Assembly: GCA_003242495.1 (NCBI GenBank)
Contig: QGUO01000026.1
Coordinates: 1-16,041, forward strand
Reading direction: 5' to 3'
Length of the DNA stretch: 16,041 bases
Origin: Pseudomonadota bacterium
Lineage (GTDB): Bacteria; Pseudomonadota; Gammaproteobacteria; Steroidobacterales; Steroidobacteraceae
Below the pieces are notes generated by a model. It did not search any database. It was not told where the DNA came from and saw nothing but the letters and a program-made list of their open reading frames with translations. Shown one piece after another: positions 6,664 through 14,002 of this stretch (its first letter is position 1; each line of letters starts with the position of its first letter). The translations under genes and the position numbers were made by a program.

Positions 6664-6713
6664 GGTGATCCTCACGTACACTGTCGGTTTACACCGACGC
6701 GATGAGGATCGCC
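6664..6713 (+). promoter_or_regulatory. Leader stem-loop that sequesters the ribosome binding site of the Dcp-like gene
   Basis: GGTGATCCTCA (6664-6674) pairs with TGAGGATCGCC (6703-6713) over 11 positions, ten Watson-Crick and one G-U. The pairing covers the GAGG ribosome site (6704-6707) and ends exactly at the ATG (6714). The stem extends with CG (6675-6676) against CG (6700-6701) if A6702 is bulged. Inside is a second perfect stem, GTCGGT (6683-6688) with ACCGAC (6693-6698), closing a TTAC loop. The structure would hold the gene off unless opened; a thermosensor, a protein site or a small RNA target are all possible. Confidence 0.5.
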
Positions 6714-8903
6714 ATGCGCCTGCATCATTGCGCACTTGCAGCCATCGTGCTGCTCGCCGGATGGTTCGTTGCCGCCTGCACCCAACCCGACATGAAGCCG
6801 ATCGAGACACCGCCCCCATCAACCGGCGCACTTGCGCCCGACAATCCATTCGCCCGCCCCAGCGAGCTGCCGTATCAGCTGCCGCCGTTCGAGCGGATTC
6901 GCAACGAGCACTTCGCTCCGGCGCTGGAAGCAGGCATGGCCGAGCAGCGCCGCGAAGTCCAGGCGATCACGCGGGTGCGCTCGGCGCCGACATTCGCGAA
7001 CACCATCCTGCCGCTGGAACGCTCCGGTGCGTTGCTGCAGCGCGTCCTCGCCGTGTTCAGCAGCCTGGCGGCGTCGAATACCAACCCCGAGATCGACGCG
7101 CTGCAGGCGCAGATGGCCCCCAGGCTCGCCGCGCACACCGACGCCATTCTGCTCGACCCGCATCTTTATGCGCGCGTGCGCAGCTTGTACGAGCGTCGCG
7201 CCAGCCTGGGCCTCGATCCGGAATCGCTGCGCCTCCTCGAGCGCTATCACACCATGTTCGTGCGCGCGGGCGCGCAGCTGGCCGAGGCCGACAAGGCCAG
7301 GCTGCGCGCCTTGAACGAGGAGCTCTCCACCTTGACGACCCAATTCAGGCTGGCCGTGCAGCAAGGCGTGAATGCCGCCGCCGTGGTCGTCGACGACGAA
7401 GCCGAGCTCGCCGGCCTGTCGCCTGAACAGATCGCGGTGGCCGCCAAGGCCGCCAAGGACCGGGGCCTGGACGGCAAGTGGGTGATCGCGCTCACCAATA
7501 CCACCGGGCAACCGCCGCTCGCCCAACTCGAGAATCGCGCGCTGCGCGAGCGCATTTACCGCGCCTCGGTGATGCGCGGCTTCGGCGGCGAGCACGATAC
7601 GACCGGGCTGATCACGCGCATCGCCGCGCTGCGCGCCGAGCGCGCCGCACTGCTCGGCTACCCCGACCACGCCACGTATGTGCTCGAGGACGCCACGGCC
7701 AAGACGCCCGGCGCCGTGAACGACATGCTCGCGCGACTCGCCGCGCCCGCCGTGGCGAACGCGCGACGCGAAGCCGCGGCCATGCAGCGGCTCATCGACG
7801 CGCAGGCCGAGGCCTCCGGCACCGAGCCCTTCGAGCTCCAGCCCTGGGACTGGGCGTATTACGCCGAGCAGGTACGCCAACAAAACTACGCCTTCGACGA
7901 AGCGCAGGTGCGCCCCTATTTCGAGATGAACCGCGTGCTCGTCGACGGCGTGCTGTTCGCCGCGCAGGAGCTGCATGGCCTCACCTTCAAGGAGCGCCCT
8001 GACCTGCGCGGCTATGTCGAGGACGTGCGCACATTCGAAGTGTTCAACCCCGATGGCTCGCCGCTCGGCCTGGTGCAGTTCGACTGGTTCGCGCGGCCGA
8101 ACAAGCGCGGCGGCGCCTGGATGAGCAGTTATGTCCGCCAGTCGCGCCTGCTGGGCACGAAGCCGGTGGTGTTGAACAATCTCAACATTCCGAAGCCGCC
8201 CGAAGGCGAGCCGGTGCTGCTCACGTTCGACGAGGTCACCACGGCATTCCACGAATTCGGCCACGCGCTGCATGCCCTGTTCTCGGATGTCGAGTACCCG
8301 CTGTTCTCGGGCACCAGCGTGCCGCGCGACTACGTCGAGTTCCCATCGCAGTACAACGAGATGTGGGCCACCGAGCCGCGCGTATTGGCCAATTATGCGC
8401 GCCACTATGAGACCGGGGAGCCCATGCCCGCGGAGCTGATGGACAAGGTGCTGGCGGCCAGCCAGTTCAATCAGGGCTTCGCCACCACCGAGTATCTGGC
8501 TGCCGCACTGCTCGACCAGCAATGGCATCAGCGCGCCCAGGGCGACATTCCGCAAGCGGCAAACGTCGAGGCCTTCGAGGCGCAGGCGCTCGCCGCCGCG
8601 GGCGTGGACTTCCATGCAGTCCCGCCCCGCTACCGCTCGACGTACTTCTCGCACATCTTCGCCGACCCGATGGGCTATTCCGCCGCCTACTACGCCTACA
8701 TCTGGAGCGAGGTGCTGGCCGCGGACACCAAGCACTGGTTCGAGACTCATGGCGGGCTCACCCGGGCCAACGGCGATCGGCTGCGCGAGAAGGTGCTGTC
8801 CAAGGGCTTCAGCGTCGATCCGCTCGCCGCCTTCGTCGACTTCAAGGGCGGCGAGCCGGACATCGGACCGCTCCTCGAGTCGCGCGGTTTGACGGCGGAG
8901 TGA
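6714..8903 (+). CDS. dcp: M3 family peptidyl-dipeptidase (Dcp-like), lipoprotein
   Basis: The 729-residue protein belongs to the M3 thimet oligopeptidase family, closest in pattern to peptidyl-dipeptidase Dcp, which removes dipeptides from peptide C-termini. The zinc motif is His513-Glu514-Phe-Gly-His517-Ala-Leu-His in TAFHEFGHALH, with Glu542 in VEFPSQ as likely third ligand. The C-terminal DPMGYSAAYYAYIWSEVLA segment is typical of Dcp. The N-terminus is a lipoprotein signal ending Val-Ala-Ala-Cys22, so it is membrane-anchored on the periplasmic side, whereas E. coli Dcp is cytoplasmic. I chose ATG 6714 over the in-frame ATG at 6702 because GAGG (6704-6707) is correctly spaced for 6714. The stop overlaps the next gene by 4 nt. 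A stem-loop covering its ribosome site suggests translational control. Family assignment is firm; Dcp rather than OpdA is probable. Confidence 0.93.
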   Translation: MRLHHCALAAIVLLAGWFVAACTQPDMKPIETPPPSTGALAPDNPFARPSELPYQLPPFERIRNEHFAPALEAGMAEQRREVQAITRVRSAPTFANTILPLERSGALLQRVLAVFSSLAASNTNPEIDALQAQMAPRLAAHTDAILLDPHLYARVRSLYERRASLGLDPESLRLLERYHTMFVRAGAQLAEADKARLRALNEELSTLTTQFRLAVQQGVNAAAVVVDDEAELAGLSPEQIAVAAKAAKDRGLDGKWVIALTNTTGQPPLAQLENRALRERIYRASVMRGFGGEHDTTGLITRIAALRAERAALLGYPDHATYVLEDATAKTPGAVNDMLARLAAPAVANARREAAAMQRLIDAQAEASGTEPFELQPWDWAYYAEQVRQQNYAFDEAQVRPYFEMNRVLVDGVLFAAQELHGLTFKERPDLRGYVEDVRTFEVFNPDGSPLGLVQFDWFARPNKRGGAWMSSYVRQSRLLGTKPVVLNNLNIPKPPEGEPVLLTFDEVTTAFHEFGHALHALFSDVEYPLFSGTSVPRDYVEFPSQYNEMWATEPRVLANYARHYETGEPMPAELMDKVLAASQFNQGFATTEYLAAALLDQQWHQRAQGDIPQAANVEAFEAQALAAAGVDFHAVPPRYRSTYFSHIFADPMGYSAAYYAYIWSEVLAADTKHWFETHGGLTRANGDRLREKVLSKGFSVDPLAAFVDFKGGEPDIGPLLESRGLTAE

Positions 8904-9289
8904 GTCGCAGGACGGCGCGACGCGCATGCGTCGCCACGATCCTGCTCTGTTGCCTGCCGGGCTGCAGCTCGCCCGTGCGCGAGGAGCCGCGTCCCTCGCG
9001 CTCGACGCTGGGCTGCGTGCAGGAGACATTGCGTCAGAAACTGCCGCCCGGCTTGAGCGACGTCGAGGCGCATTGCGTGGCAGCGGGGCTGATCGCGCGC
9101 CACTGCAGCGCTCCCGAAGCCATGCTGGCAAGCATCGGCAAGGAGATCGGCGATCTGTTCGGCGCAGGTCACGCGCAGTGGCGCGACCTGCGCGCGGACT
9201 GGCAGGGCATGCGCTGCGCCCGTCAGGCGGGCGACGGGCCGACGTTGCTCGAATGCTGCGTGGCCGGGCCGGCCCGACCCGGCCGGTAA
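8900..9289 (+). CDS. Small lipoprotein of unknown function, translationally coupled to the Dcp-like gene
   Basis: The GTG at 8900 overlaps the upstream stop as GTGA, a classic coupled start, and GGCGG lies just upstream. The 129-residue product begins with a basic stretch, a hydrophobic run (about 10-20) and the lipobox Leu-Pro-Gly-Cys22. The mature domain has regularly placed cysteines (CVQETL, AHCVAAGL, ARHCSAPEA, MRCARQ, ECC), suggesting disulfides in the periplasm. The GLIARHCSAPEA and FGAGHAQWRDLRADWQGMRCA segments look conserved in my memory of hypothetical proteins of related gammaproteobacteria, but I know no function. Two other frames are open here; this one is chosen for the overlap start, the lipobox and the cysteine pattern. 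It probably works with or stabilises the M3 peptidase, which is inference from coupling only. Confidence 0.75.
   Translation: MSRRTARRACVATILLCCLPGCSSPVREEPRPSRSTLGCVQETLRQKLPPGLSDVEAHCVAAGLIARHCSAPEAMLASIGKEIGDLFGAGHAQWRDLRADWQGMRCARQAGDGPTLLECCVAGPARPGR
9262..9284 (+). repeat. GC-rich inverted repeat at the 3' end of the small lipoprotein gene
   Basis: GGCCGGG (9262-9268) pairs perfectly with CCCGGCC (9278-9284) across a 9-base loop that is itself GC-rich. It lies within the last codons and before the stop. It lacks a T-run. It may attenuate read-through into the FKBP gene. Confidence 0.3.
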
Positions 9290-9306
9290 CCGACGCGGCC
9301 ACGGAT

Positions 9307-9321
9307 GCGCTATGCTAGCGC
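9307..9321 (+). promoter_or_regulatory. Palindrome GCGCTA-TGC-TAGCGC overlapping a TATGCT -10-like element
   Basis: A perfect 6-bp inverted repeat with a 3-base centre lies 60 bp before the FKBP start. It includes TATGCT (9311-9316), a fair -10, without a good -35. It could be an operator over a promoter or a short hairpin. Confidence 0.3.
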
Positions 9322-9380
9322 CACCATCTCCGCGGCCGCTGCCGCCCGTCGCCACCCTCCACCCTCACCCAAGGAATCCC

Positions 9381-10067
9381 ATGCGCCAGCCCGTCATTGC
9401 AATCCTGTGCGTCGCTTTCCTGGCCAGCGGCTGTGCCCGCCAACCATCCGACAGCACTGCAGTCACCCTCGAAAGTGACGAGGACAAGACCCTTTACACC
9501 ATTGGTCTCGCCCTGGCGCGCAACGTCGCCGTGTTCGAGTTCACGCCCGAGGAGCTCGCCGCCGTGCAGGCCGGTTTCGCCGACGGCGTGATGAACCGCG
9601 AACCCAAGGTCGACATCGAGGAATACCTGCCGAAGATCCGTGACCTGCAGGTCGCGCGCATGGAAGCGGCGGCAGAGACCGAGCGCCGCGAAGGCGAGGC
9701 GCTGCTTGCCCAGGCCGCGACGCAAGACAACACGGTACGCACCGAATCCGGCCTGGTGATCACCACGATCGAGGAAGGGTCGGGTGCGTCTCCCAAGGCC
9801 ACCGACAACGTGCAGGTCCACTATCACGGCACGCTGCGCGACGGCAAGGTGTTCGACAGCTCCATCGAGCGCAACCAGCCGGCGACCTTCCCGCTGAACC
9901 AGGTCATCCCGTGCTGGACGGAAGCGCTGCAGATGATGAAGGTCGGCGGCAAGGCGCGGGTGGTCTGCCCTTCGAACATGGCGTACGGCGACCGCGGCGC
10001 ACCGCCCGACATCAAGCCCGGCGCGGTCCTGACCTTCGATGTCGAGCTGCTCGACATCGTAGGCTGA
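9381..10067 (+). CDS. FKBP-type peptidyl-prolyl cis-trans isomerase, lipoprotein
   Basis: The 228-residue protein catalyses proline isomerisation during folding of exported proteins. It has a lipoprotein signal ending Ala-Ser-Gly-Cys18, an FKBP N-terminal dimerisation helix region (about residues 30-115, including YTIGLALARNV and a charged helix rich in Glu, Ala and Arg), and the FKBP domain (about 120-228). Active-site landmarks are VHYHGTLRDGKVFDSS, VIPCW (175-179) and MAYGDRGAP. The second domain carries Cys178 in place of the usual Gly and Cys196 in VVCPS, which could form a disulfide; this variant is known to me in Xanthomonadales. The ATG at 9381 follows AAGGA with five bases between; an earlier ATG at 9312 would place the signal internally. 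It lies downstream of the lipoprotein peptidase pair and is convergent with the MATE gene. Confidence 0.93.
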   Translation: MRQPVIAILCVAFLASGCARQPSDSTAVTLESDEDKTLYTIGLALARNVAVFEFTPEELAAVQAGFADGVMNREPKVDIEEYLPKIRDLQVARMEAAAETERREGEALLAQAATQDNTVRTESGLVITTIEEGSGASPKATDNVQVHYHGTLRDGKVFDSSIERNQPATFPLNQVIPCWTEALQMMKVGGKARVVCPSNMAYGDRGAPPDIKPGAVLTFDVELLDIVG

Positions 10068-10077
10068 TGCCCAGCGA

Positions 10078-10106
10078 GGTGCGCCTGCGCTCGCAGCGCG
10101 GGCACC
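10078..10106. terminator. Nested hairpin between the convergent FKBP and MATE genes
   Basis: GGTGC (10078-10082) pairs with GCACC (10102-10106), and CTGCG (10085-10089) with CGCAG (10092-10096) inside it. It begins 11 bases after the FKBP stop. No T-tract follows on either strand. It is a possible bidirectional transcription end point, weakly supported. Confidence 0.25.
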
Positions 10107-10195
10107 CTCCTGCCCATCACCACTGACTACGCAGCGGCTCGTAGCCCCGGCCCGCACGGGCGCAGCTCATCGCGAGGCGCCCACGACCCCAGCGC

Positions 10196-11557
10196 TCAAC
10201 CGGGCTGCACGACCGGCGCGAGCTGCGGCAACCGGGACCTGAGCTGCAGGCGCAGCAGCACCAGGCTCGTCAAAGCCTGCAACGTCACTGTGGCGACCCA
10301 CAGATACCACAGGTGCTCGATCCGGAAGAAGGGCTGGCCGGACAGCCACACCACCGGCAACACGAACGTCACCAGCCGCGTGCCGGTGCTGAGCAGCGCC
10401 GGGCGCGTATCCCCCAGGCCTTGAAACATGCTGGAGCAGGTGAAGATCAACCCCTGCGCCACGAAATTGAGCGAGGCGATCTTGAGGAAGGTCGCTCCCA
10501 GCGCGATCACCTCGACGTCGTCCGTGAAAGCCGCCACCAGCCAGCGCGGCTCCAGGCGCATGAGCACGGTGAGCGCCAGCATGACGCCGGTGCTGATCCA
10601 CGCGGCGGCCACGAAGGTGGCGCGTACCCGTTGGGGATGACGCGCGCCGAAGTTCTGACCGGCGACCGGCCCGGCGGCGAACGCGACCGCCATGGCCGGC
10701 AGGAAGATGGCCTGCATGATGCGCGAACCCACGCCGTAGCCAGCCTGCGCGTCGGCGCCGAAGCCGCGGATTGCCCAGTACACGAAGGCCATGTACACGA
10801 ACATCAGCACCAGCTCGCCGCCGGCCGGCAGACCGACGCCCAGCATGCGTCGCCACGACCGCAATTGCGGACGCCAAAGGTCGCGACGCAAGGTCACGAA
10901 CGTCTCGAGCCGTGCGAAATACAGCCCCAGCAGCACCACGCCGGCCGCGATGGCGATGGAGCTGGCGAGACCGGCACCCGCTACGCCCAGCGGGCGCCCG
11001 GTGAGCCACCCGGCGATCAGCACCGGGGCGAGCACGATATTGAGCAGCACCGTGACGATCTGCACCAGGATGGTCGGCCGCACGATGCCCGTGCCGCGCA
11101 AGGCCGAGCTCATGGCCACCATCGCGAACTGCAACGCCAGGCCTGGCATGAACCAATACAAATAGCTCACACCCGCGGCCACCGTGGCTTCATCCGCCGC
11201 CACCGTCCGCATATAACTGCCGATCAGGGCGTATCCGCCCACCAGGGAAGTGACGCCCACGACCGCGGACAGCACCACGGATTGGTTGAAAATCAGCGTA
11301 GCCTCTTCCCGGTCCTTTCGCCCGGCGGCATGTGAGATCAGCGCGACGGTACCGACGCCCAGCACTTGTGTGAGTGCGAACACCAGGAAGGTGGCATTGC
11401 CCGCGGCGCTCACACCGGCAATGGCGGTGTCACCCAGCCCGGCGACGAAATACAGATCGACCAGGTAGTAGAGGGTCTGAAACACCATGCCCGCGGCAAT
11501 CGGCGCCGCCATGCCGAGAATATGACGGGTCACGGAACCCTGGGTCAGGTCCTTCAC
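10196..11557 (-). CDS. MATE family efflux transporter
   Basis: The 453-residue protein has about twelve hydrophobic segments and a start (VKDLTQGSVTRHILGMAAPIAAGMVFQTLYYLVD) typical of MATE exporters, which use sodium or proton gradients to expel cationic drugs or metabolites. The two MatE halves are visible, with AGVSAAGNATFLVFALTQVLGVG in the first and GVGSRIMQAIFLPAMAVAFAAGPVAGQN in the second. I chose GTG 11557 because it matches the family start. The frame remains open upstream, but that sequence overlaps the neighbouring gene in another frame. A TATAAT lies about 50 bases upstream. It follows the small membrane protein gene by 68 bp on the same strand. NorM-like drug export is a guess from the family. 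Confidence 0.93.
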   Translation of the reverse strand: MKDLTQGSVTRHILGMAAPIAAGMVFQTLYYLVDLYFVAGLGDTAIAGVSAAGNATFLVFALTQVLGVGTVALISHAAGRKDREEATLIFNQSVVLSAVVGVTSLVGGYALIGSYMRTVAADEATVAAGVSYLYWFMPGLALQFAMVAMSSALRGTGIVRPTILVQIVTVLLNIVLAPVLIAGWLTGRPLGVAGAGLASSIAIAAGVVLLGLYFARLETFVTLRRDLWRPQLRSWRRMLGVGLPAGGELVLMFVYMAFVYWAIRGFGADAQAGYGVGSRIMQAIFLPAMAVAFAAGPVAGQNFGARHPQRVRATFVAAAWISTGVMLALTVLMRLEPRWLVAAFTDDVEVIALGATFLKIASLNFVAQGLIFTCSSMFQGLGDTRPALLSTGTRLVTFVLPVVWLSGQPFFRIEHLWYLWVATVTLQALTSLVLLRLQLRSRLPQLAPVVQPG

Positions 11558-11608
11558 AAGAAGCGCTCGGGCAGGGTGGATGGATGGGAATCGTAATTGT
11601 TGTCGTCG

Positions 11609-11614
11609 ATTATA
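11609..11614 (-). promoter_or_regulatory. -10 element (TATAAT) for the MATE gene
   Basis: A perfect TATAAT on the minus strand at 11614-11609 stands alone in GC-rich DNA, 51 bases before the GTG at 11557. The -35 position falls at the 3' end of the upstream gene and is poor (GCGGTC at 17 bases). It suggests the MATE gene has its own promoter. Confidence 0.5.
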
Positions 11615-11625
11615 GGCGAATACGC

Positions 11626-12120
11626 TCAGTGACCGCCTGCTTCCCGGCACCGCCGGGCACGCAACCAACTGACGGCGGCCAATCCCAATCCGAAGGCGCT
11701 GTATACCGCGAACATGGAGGCTGGCCGCAAGTGATGCTCGAAGCCCGGGCGCAGCCGTCGTGGGGTCATGCCGTAATCCACGGCAAAGGCCAGCGCCGCC
11801 AGCAACGCCCCGTTGCGCAGGTGCGCCGCGGGACCAGTGCTGTAGCGGTCGCGGCGCGAGACCGCTTCGTATGCGGTTGCCCACGCAACCGACATGGCCT
11901 GGTGGATGAGGAATCCGACGCCGGTATTGCGCACATTGGTACGCCGGCGCCGCCCCTCGGCGATGCCCCACAGCCATTGACTGGGTCCGTTCAGCGCAGC
12001 GGAAGCGCTGCGCCGCTCGATGCGCCCACAGAGCGCGAGCGCCAGGGTCGACGCGAGCCCCGCCGCCGAGCCGCTGACCAGCGCTCGCCGCCCGAGTAGG
12101 GAGCCGGTTCGAGCATCCAC
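11626..12120 (-). CDS. Small multi-pass inner-membrane protein of unknown function
   Basis: The 164-residue product has about four hydrophobic segments: residues about 14-32, 70-88, 106-122 and 137-153. Recognisable blocks are NGPSQWLWG, a GFLIHQAMSVAWATAYEAV helix, and AFAVDYGMTPRRLRPGFEHHL followed by a VYSAFGLGLAAV helix. From memory these recur in an unnamed proteobacterial membrane protein family, where histidines in the second and third segments are conserved; I know no function. I chose GTG 12120 because family members begin close to the first helix. An in-frame ATG at 12201 is possible but would run into the divergent gene's promoter region. It is divergent from the SDR-DoxX gene and upstream of the MATE gene. 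Confidence 0.75.
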   Translation of the reverse strand: MDARTGSLLGRRALVSGSAAGLASTLALALCGRIERRSASAALNGPSQWLWGIAEGRRRRTNVRNTGVGFLIHQAMSVAWATAYEAVSRRDRYSTGPAAHLRNGALLAALAFAVDYGMTPRRLRPGFEHHLRPASMFAVYSAFGLGLAAVSWLRARRCREAGGH

Positions 12121-12225
12121 GAGCTGTCGATTCCTGCGATGATGCGTTTCTGGAATAAAGCGATACGGCGCCAGACGGGTTCCGTCGACCGCGCCGGCCA
12201 TCCCCAGCCCTGTACAGGAGTCGCC

Positions 12226-13503
12226 ATGGTCATCCTGCTCGCCGGAGGAACCGGGTTCATCGGCAGACACCTCGCCGAACGACTGCGGCAGCGTGGTCAT
12301 CGGGTCATCGTCGTGCGCCGCAGCGGCCCGCCGACCCCGGATACGGTGCAGGGCGATTTCACCCGCGACCTGGACGCGACACACTGGGTGTCGCGCCTGC
12401 GGGACGTGGAGGTGGTCGTCAATGCGGTCGGCATCCTGCGCGAGCGCCCCGAGGCCACCTTCGACGCCATTCATACGCGTGGGCCGCAGGCGCTGTTCGC
12501 GGCCTGCGCCATGGCGGGGGTGCGGCGCGTGATCCAGATTTCGGCGCTCGGCGCCGACGACGGCGACACTGGCTACTTCCGCAGCAAGCGTCGCGCCGAC
12601 CAGTTCCTGGCGACCTTGCCGCTCGACTGGACCATCGTGCAGCCCTCGGTGGTGTACGGTCCCGGCGGCACCAGCGCCCGATTGTTCGACATGCTGGCCA
12701 GCATGCCGGTGATCGCCGTGCCTGGCCGGGGCAGGCAGCCGGTGCAGCCGATCCACATCGACGACCTGGCCCATGCCCTCGCGAATCTCATCGAGCGCGA
12801 CGACCTGGTGCGACGGCGCGTCGCCCTGGTCGGCCCGCGGGCGCTCGAGCTGCGTACCTTCCTGCTCGAGCTGCGCGCCACCCTGGGCCTGGGAAGCGCG
12901 CCGGTCCTGCCCATCCCCATGTCATGGATGCGCATCGGTGCGCGCCTCGCAGGCCTGCTGCCAGGCAGTCTGCTCGACCGCGAGACCCTGGCCATGCTCG
13001 AGCGCGGCAACGTCGCCGAGCCGCACGCCACGCGCGACCTGCTCGGGCGCGAGCCGCGGCCGGTGGCGGCGTTCGTGCGTCCTGAGGCGGCGGCCGCGCG
13101 CGCGCTGAGCGCACAACTGCAATGGTTGCTGCCGCTGCTGCGCGTGAGCATTGCGCTGGTCTGGATCTGGACGGGCATCGTCTCGCTCGGGCTGTATCCG
13201 CCCGCGGCCAGCTACCAGCTGCTGGCGCGAACCGGCGTCAGCGGCATGCTCGCGCCGCTCGCCCTGTACGGCGCCGCGCTGCTGGACCTGGCGCTGGGCA
13301 TCGCGACGCTCGCCATGCGCCGACGGCGGACCTTGTGGCAGGTGCAGATGGCGCTCATCGTCGTCTATACGCTCATCATCACGTTCGCGCTCCCGGAATA
13401 CTGGCTGCATCCCTACGGCCCCGTGCTCAAGAACCTGCCCATGCTCGCCGGCATCTACCTGCTGTATATTCTCGAGCCGCGCGCCGCCGCTGCAGGTTCA
13501 TAG
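12226..13503 (+). CDS. Atypical SDR (NAD(P)-binding) protein fused to a C-terminal DoxX-like membrane domain
   Basis: The 425-residue protein begins with a Rossmann fold: Gly7-Gly-Thr-Gly10-Phe-Ile-Gly13 binds the dinucleotide, and Tyr117-Phe-Arg-Ser-Lys121 fits the SDR YxxxK motif. The order resembles the NDUFA9-like atypical SDR family. From about residue 295 there are four hydrophobic helices (LLPLLRVSIALVWIWTGIVSLG, then LALYGAALLDLALGIATLAM and two more) matching a DoxX-like domain. The enzyme head would thus be tethered at the cytoplasmic face. ATG 12226 follows CAGGAG with five bases between; an ATG at 12139 in frame lacks this. It is followed by DUF2269 after 28 bp, so the two probably share a transcript and act together in the membrane. 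Substrate unknown. Confidence 0.92.
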   Translation: MVILLAGGTGFIGRHLAERLRQRGHRVIVVRRSGPPTPDTVQGDFTRDLDATHWVSRLRDVEVVVNAVGILRERPEATFDAIHTRGPQALFAACAMAGVRRVIQISALGADDGDTGYFRSKRRADQFLATLPLDWTIVQPSVVYGPGGTSARLFDMLASMPVIAVPGRGRQPVQPIHIDDLAHALANLIERDDLVRRRVALVGPRALELRTFLLELRATLGLGSAPVLPIPMSWMRIGARLAGLLPGSLLDRETLAMLERGNVAEPHATRDLLGREPRPVAAFVRPEAAAARALSAQLQWLLPLLRVSIALVWIWTGIVSLGLYPPAASYQLLARTGVSGMLAPLALYGAALLDLALGIATLAMRRRRTLWQVQMALIVVYTLIITFALPEYWLHPYGPVLKNLPMLAGIYLLYILEPRAAAAGS

Positions 13504-13531
13504 AGCGAACCACAATCACTCGGAACCCGCC

Positions 13532-13996
13532 ATGGAATACGTGATCGTCAAATGGCTGCACATCCTGTCCTCGACGTTGCTGTTCGGTACCGGCCTCGGC
13601 TCCGCGTTCTACATGTTCTTCGCGAGCCTGACACGCGATGCGCGCGTGACCGCCACGGTCGTGCGCCACGTGGTGATTGCCGACTGGAGCTTTACGACAC
13701 CCACCGTCATTCTGCAGCCGCTCACGGGGTTCTGGCTGGCGCACCTCGCCGGTTTCCCGCTGCACAGCCGCTGGATTCTCTGGTCGATCGGACTCTATCT
13801 GCTCGCCGGAGCCGCCTGGCTGCCCGTGGTCTGGATGCAGATCCGCATGCGCGCGATGGCCGCGAACGCGGCCCAAGACGGCGCCCCCCTGCCCGCACAA
13901 TATTTCCGCTATCTCAAGGTGTGGGTGGCGCTCGGCATCGTCGCCTTCCTGGCGCTCGTGGTGGTGTTCTACCTCATGGTCGCCAAGCCGATGTGA
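13532..13996 (+). CDS. DUF2269 family integral membrane protein
   Basis: The 154-residue protein matches the DUF2269 (PF10027) pattern: VKWLHILSSTLLFGTGLGSAF at the start, RHVVIADWSFTTPTVILQPLTG in the middle, and FLALVVVFYLMVAKPM at the end. Four hydrophobic segments are visible. His in WLHI, His in RHVV and Trp in ADW are candidate cofactor ligands, but none is proven. DUF2269 has no settled function. GGAA precedes the ATG by six bases. It follows the SDR-DoxX gene by 28 bp and the pair is a recurrent neighbourhood in proteobacteria from memory. Its stop is six bases from the convergent Rieske flavoprotein stop. Confidence 0.93.
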   Translation: MEYVIVKWLHILSSTLLFGTGLGSAFYMFFASLTRDARVTATVVRHVVIADWSFTTPTVILQPLTGFWLAHLAGFPLHSRWILWSIGLYLLAGAAWLPVVWMQIRMRAMAANAAQDGAPLPAQYFRYLKVWVALGIVAFLALVVVFYLMVAKPM

Positions 13997-14002
13997 CCGG
14001 TC

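Noticed and set aside
6819..9302. Minus-strand open frame of 827 codons
   Set aside because: It is the antisense of the Dcp-like peptidase and the small lipoprotein. The zinc motif, lipobox and family blocks on the plus strand decide the matter.
10313..11335. Plus-strand frame of 340 codons across the MATE gene
   Set aside because: The translation is rich in His, Gln and Arg with no hydrophobic or domain pattern, and the minus strand encodes clear MATE helices.
11557..11977. Longer N-terminus for the MATE protein (start at 11977)
   Set aside because: The added sequence is antisense-free but overlaps the neighbouring membrane protein gene in another frame and does not resemble a MATE N-terminus. 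The family start is at VKDLTQG.
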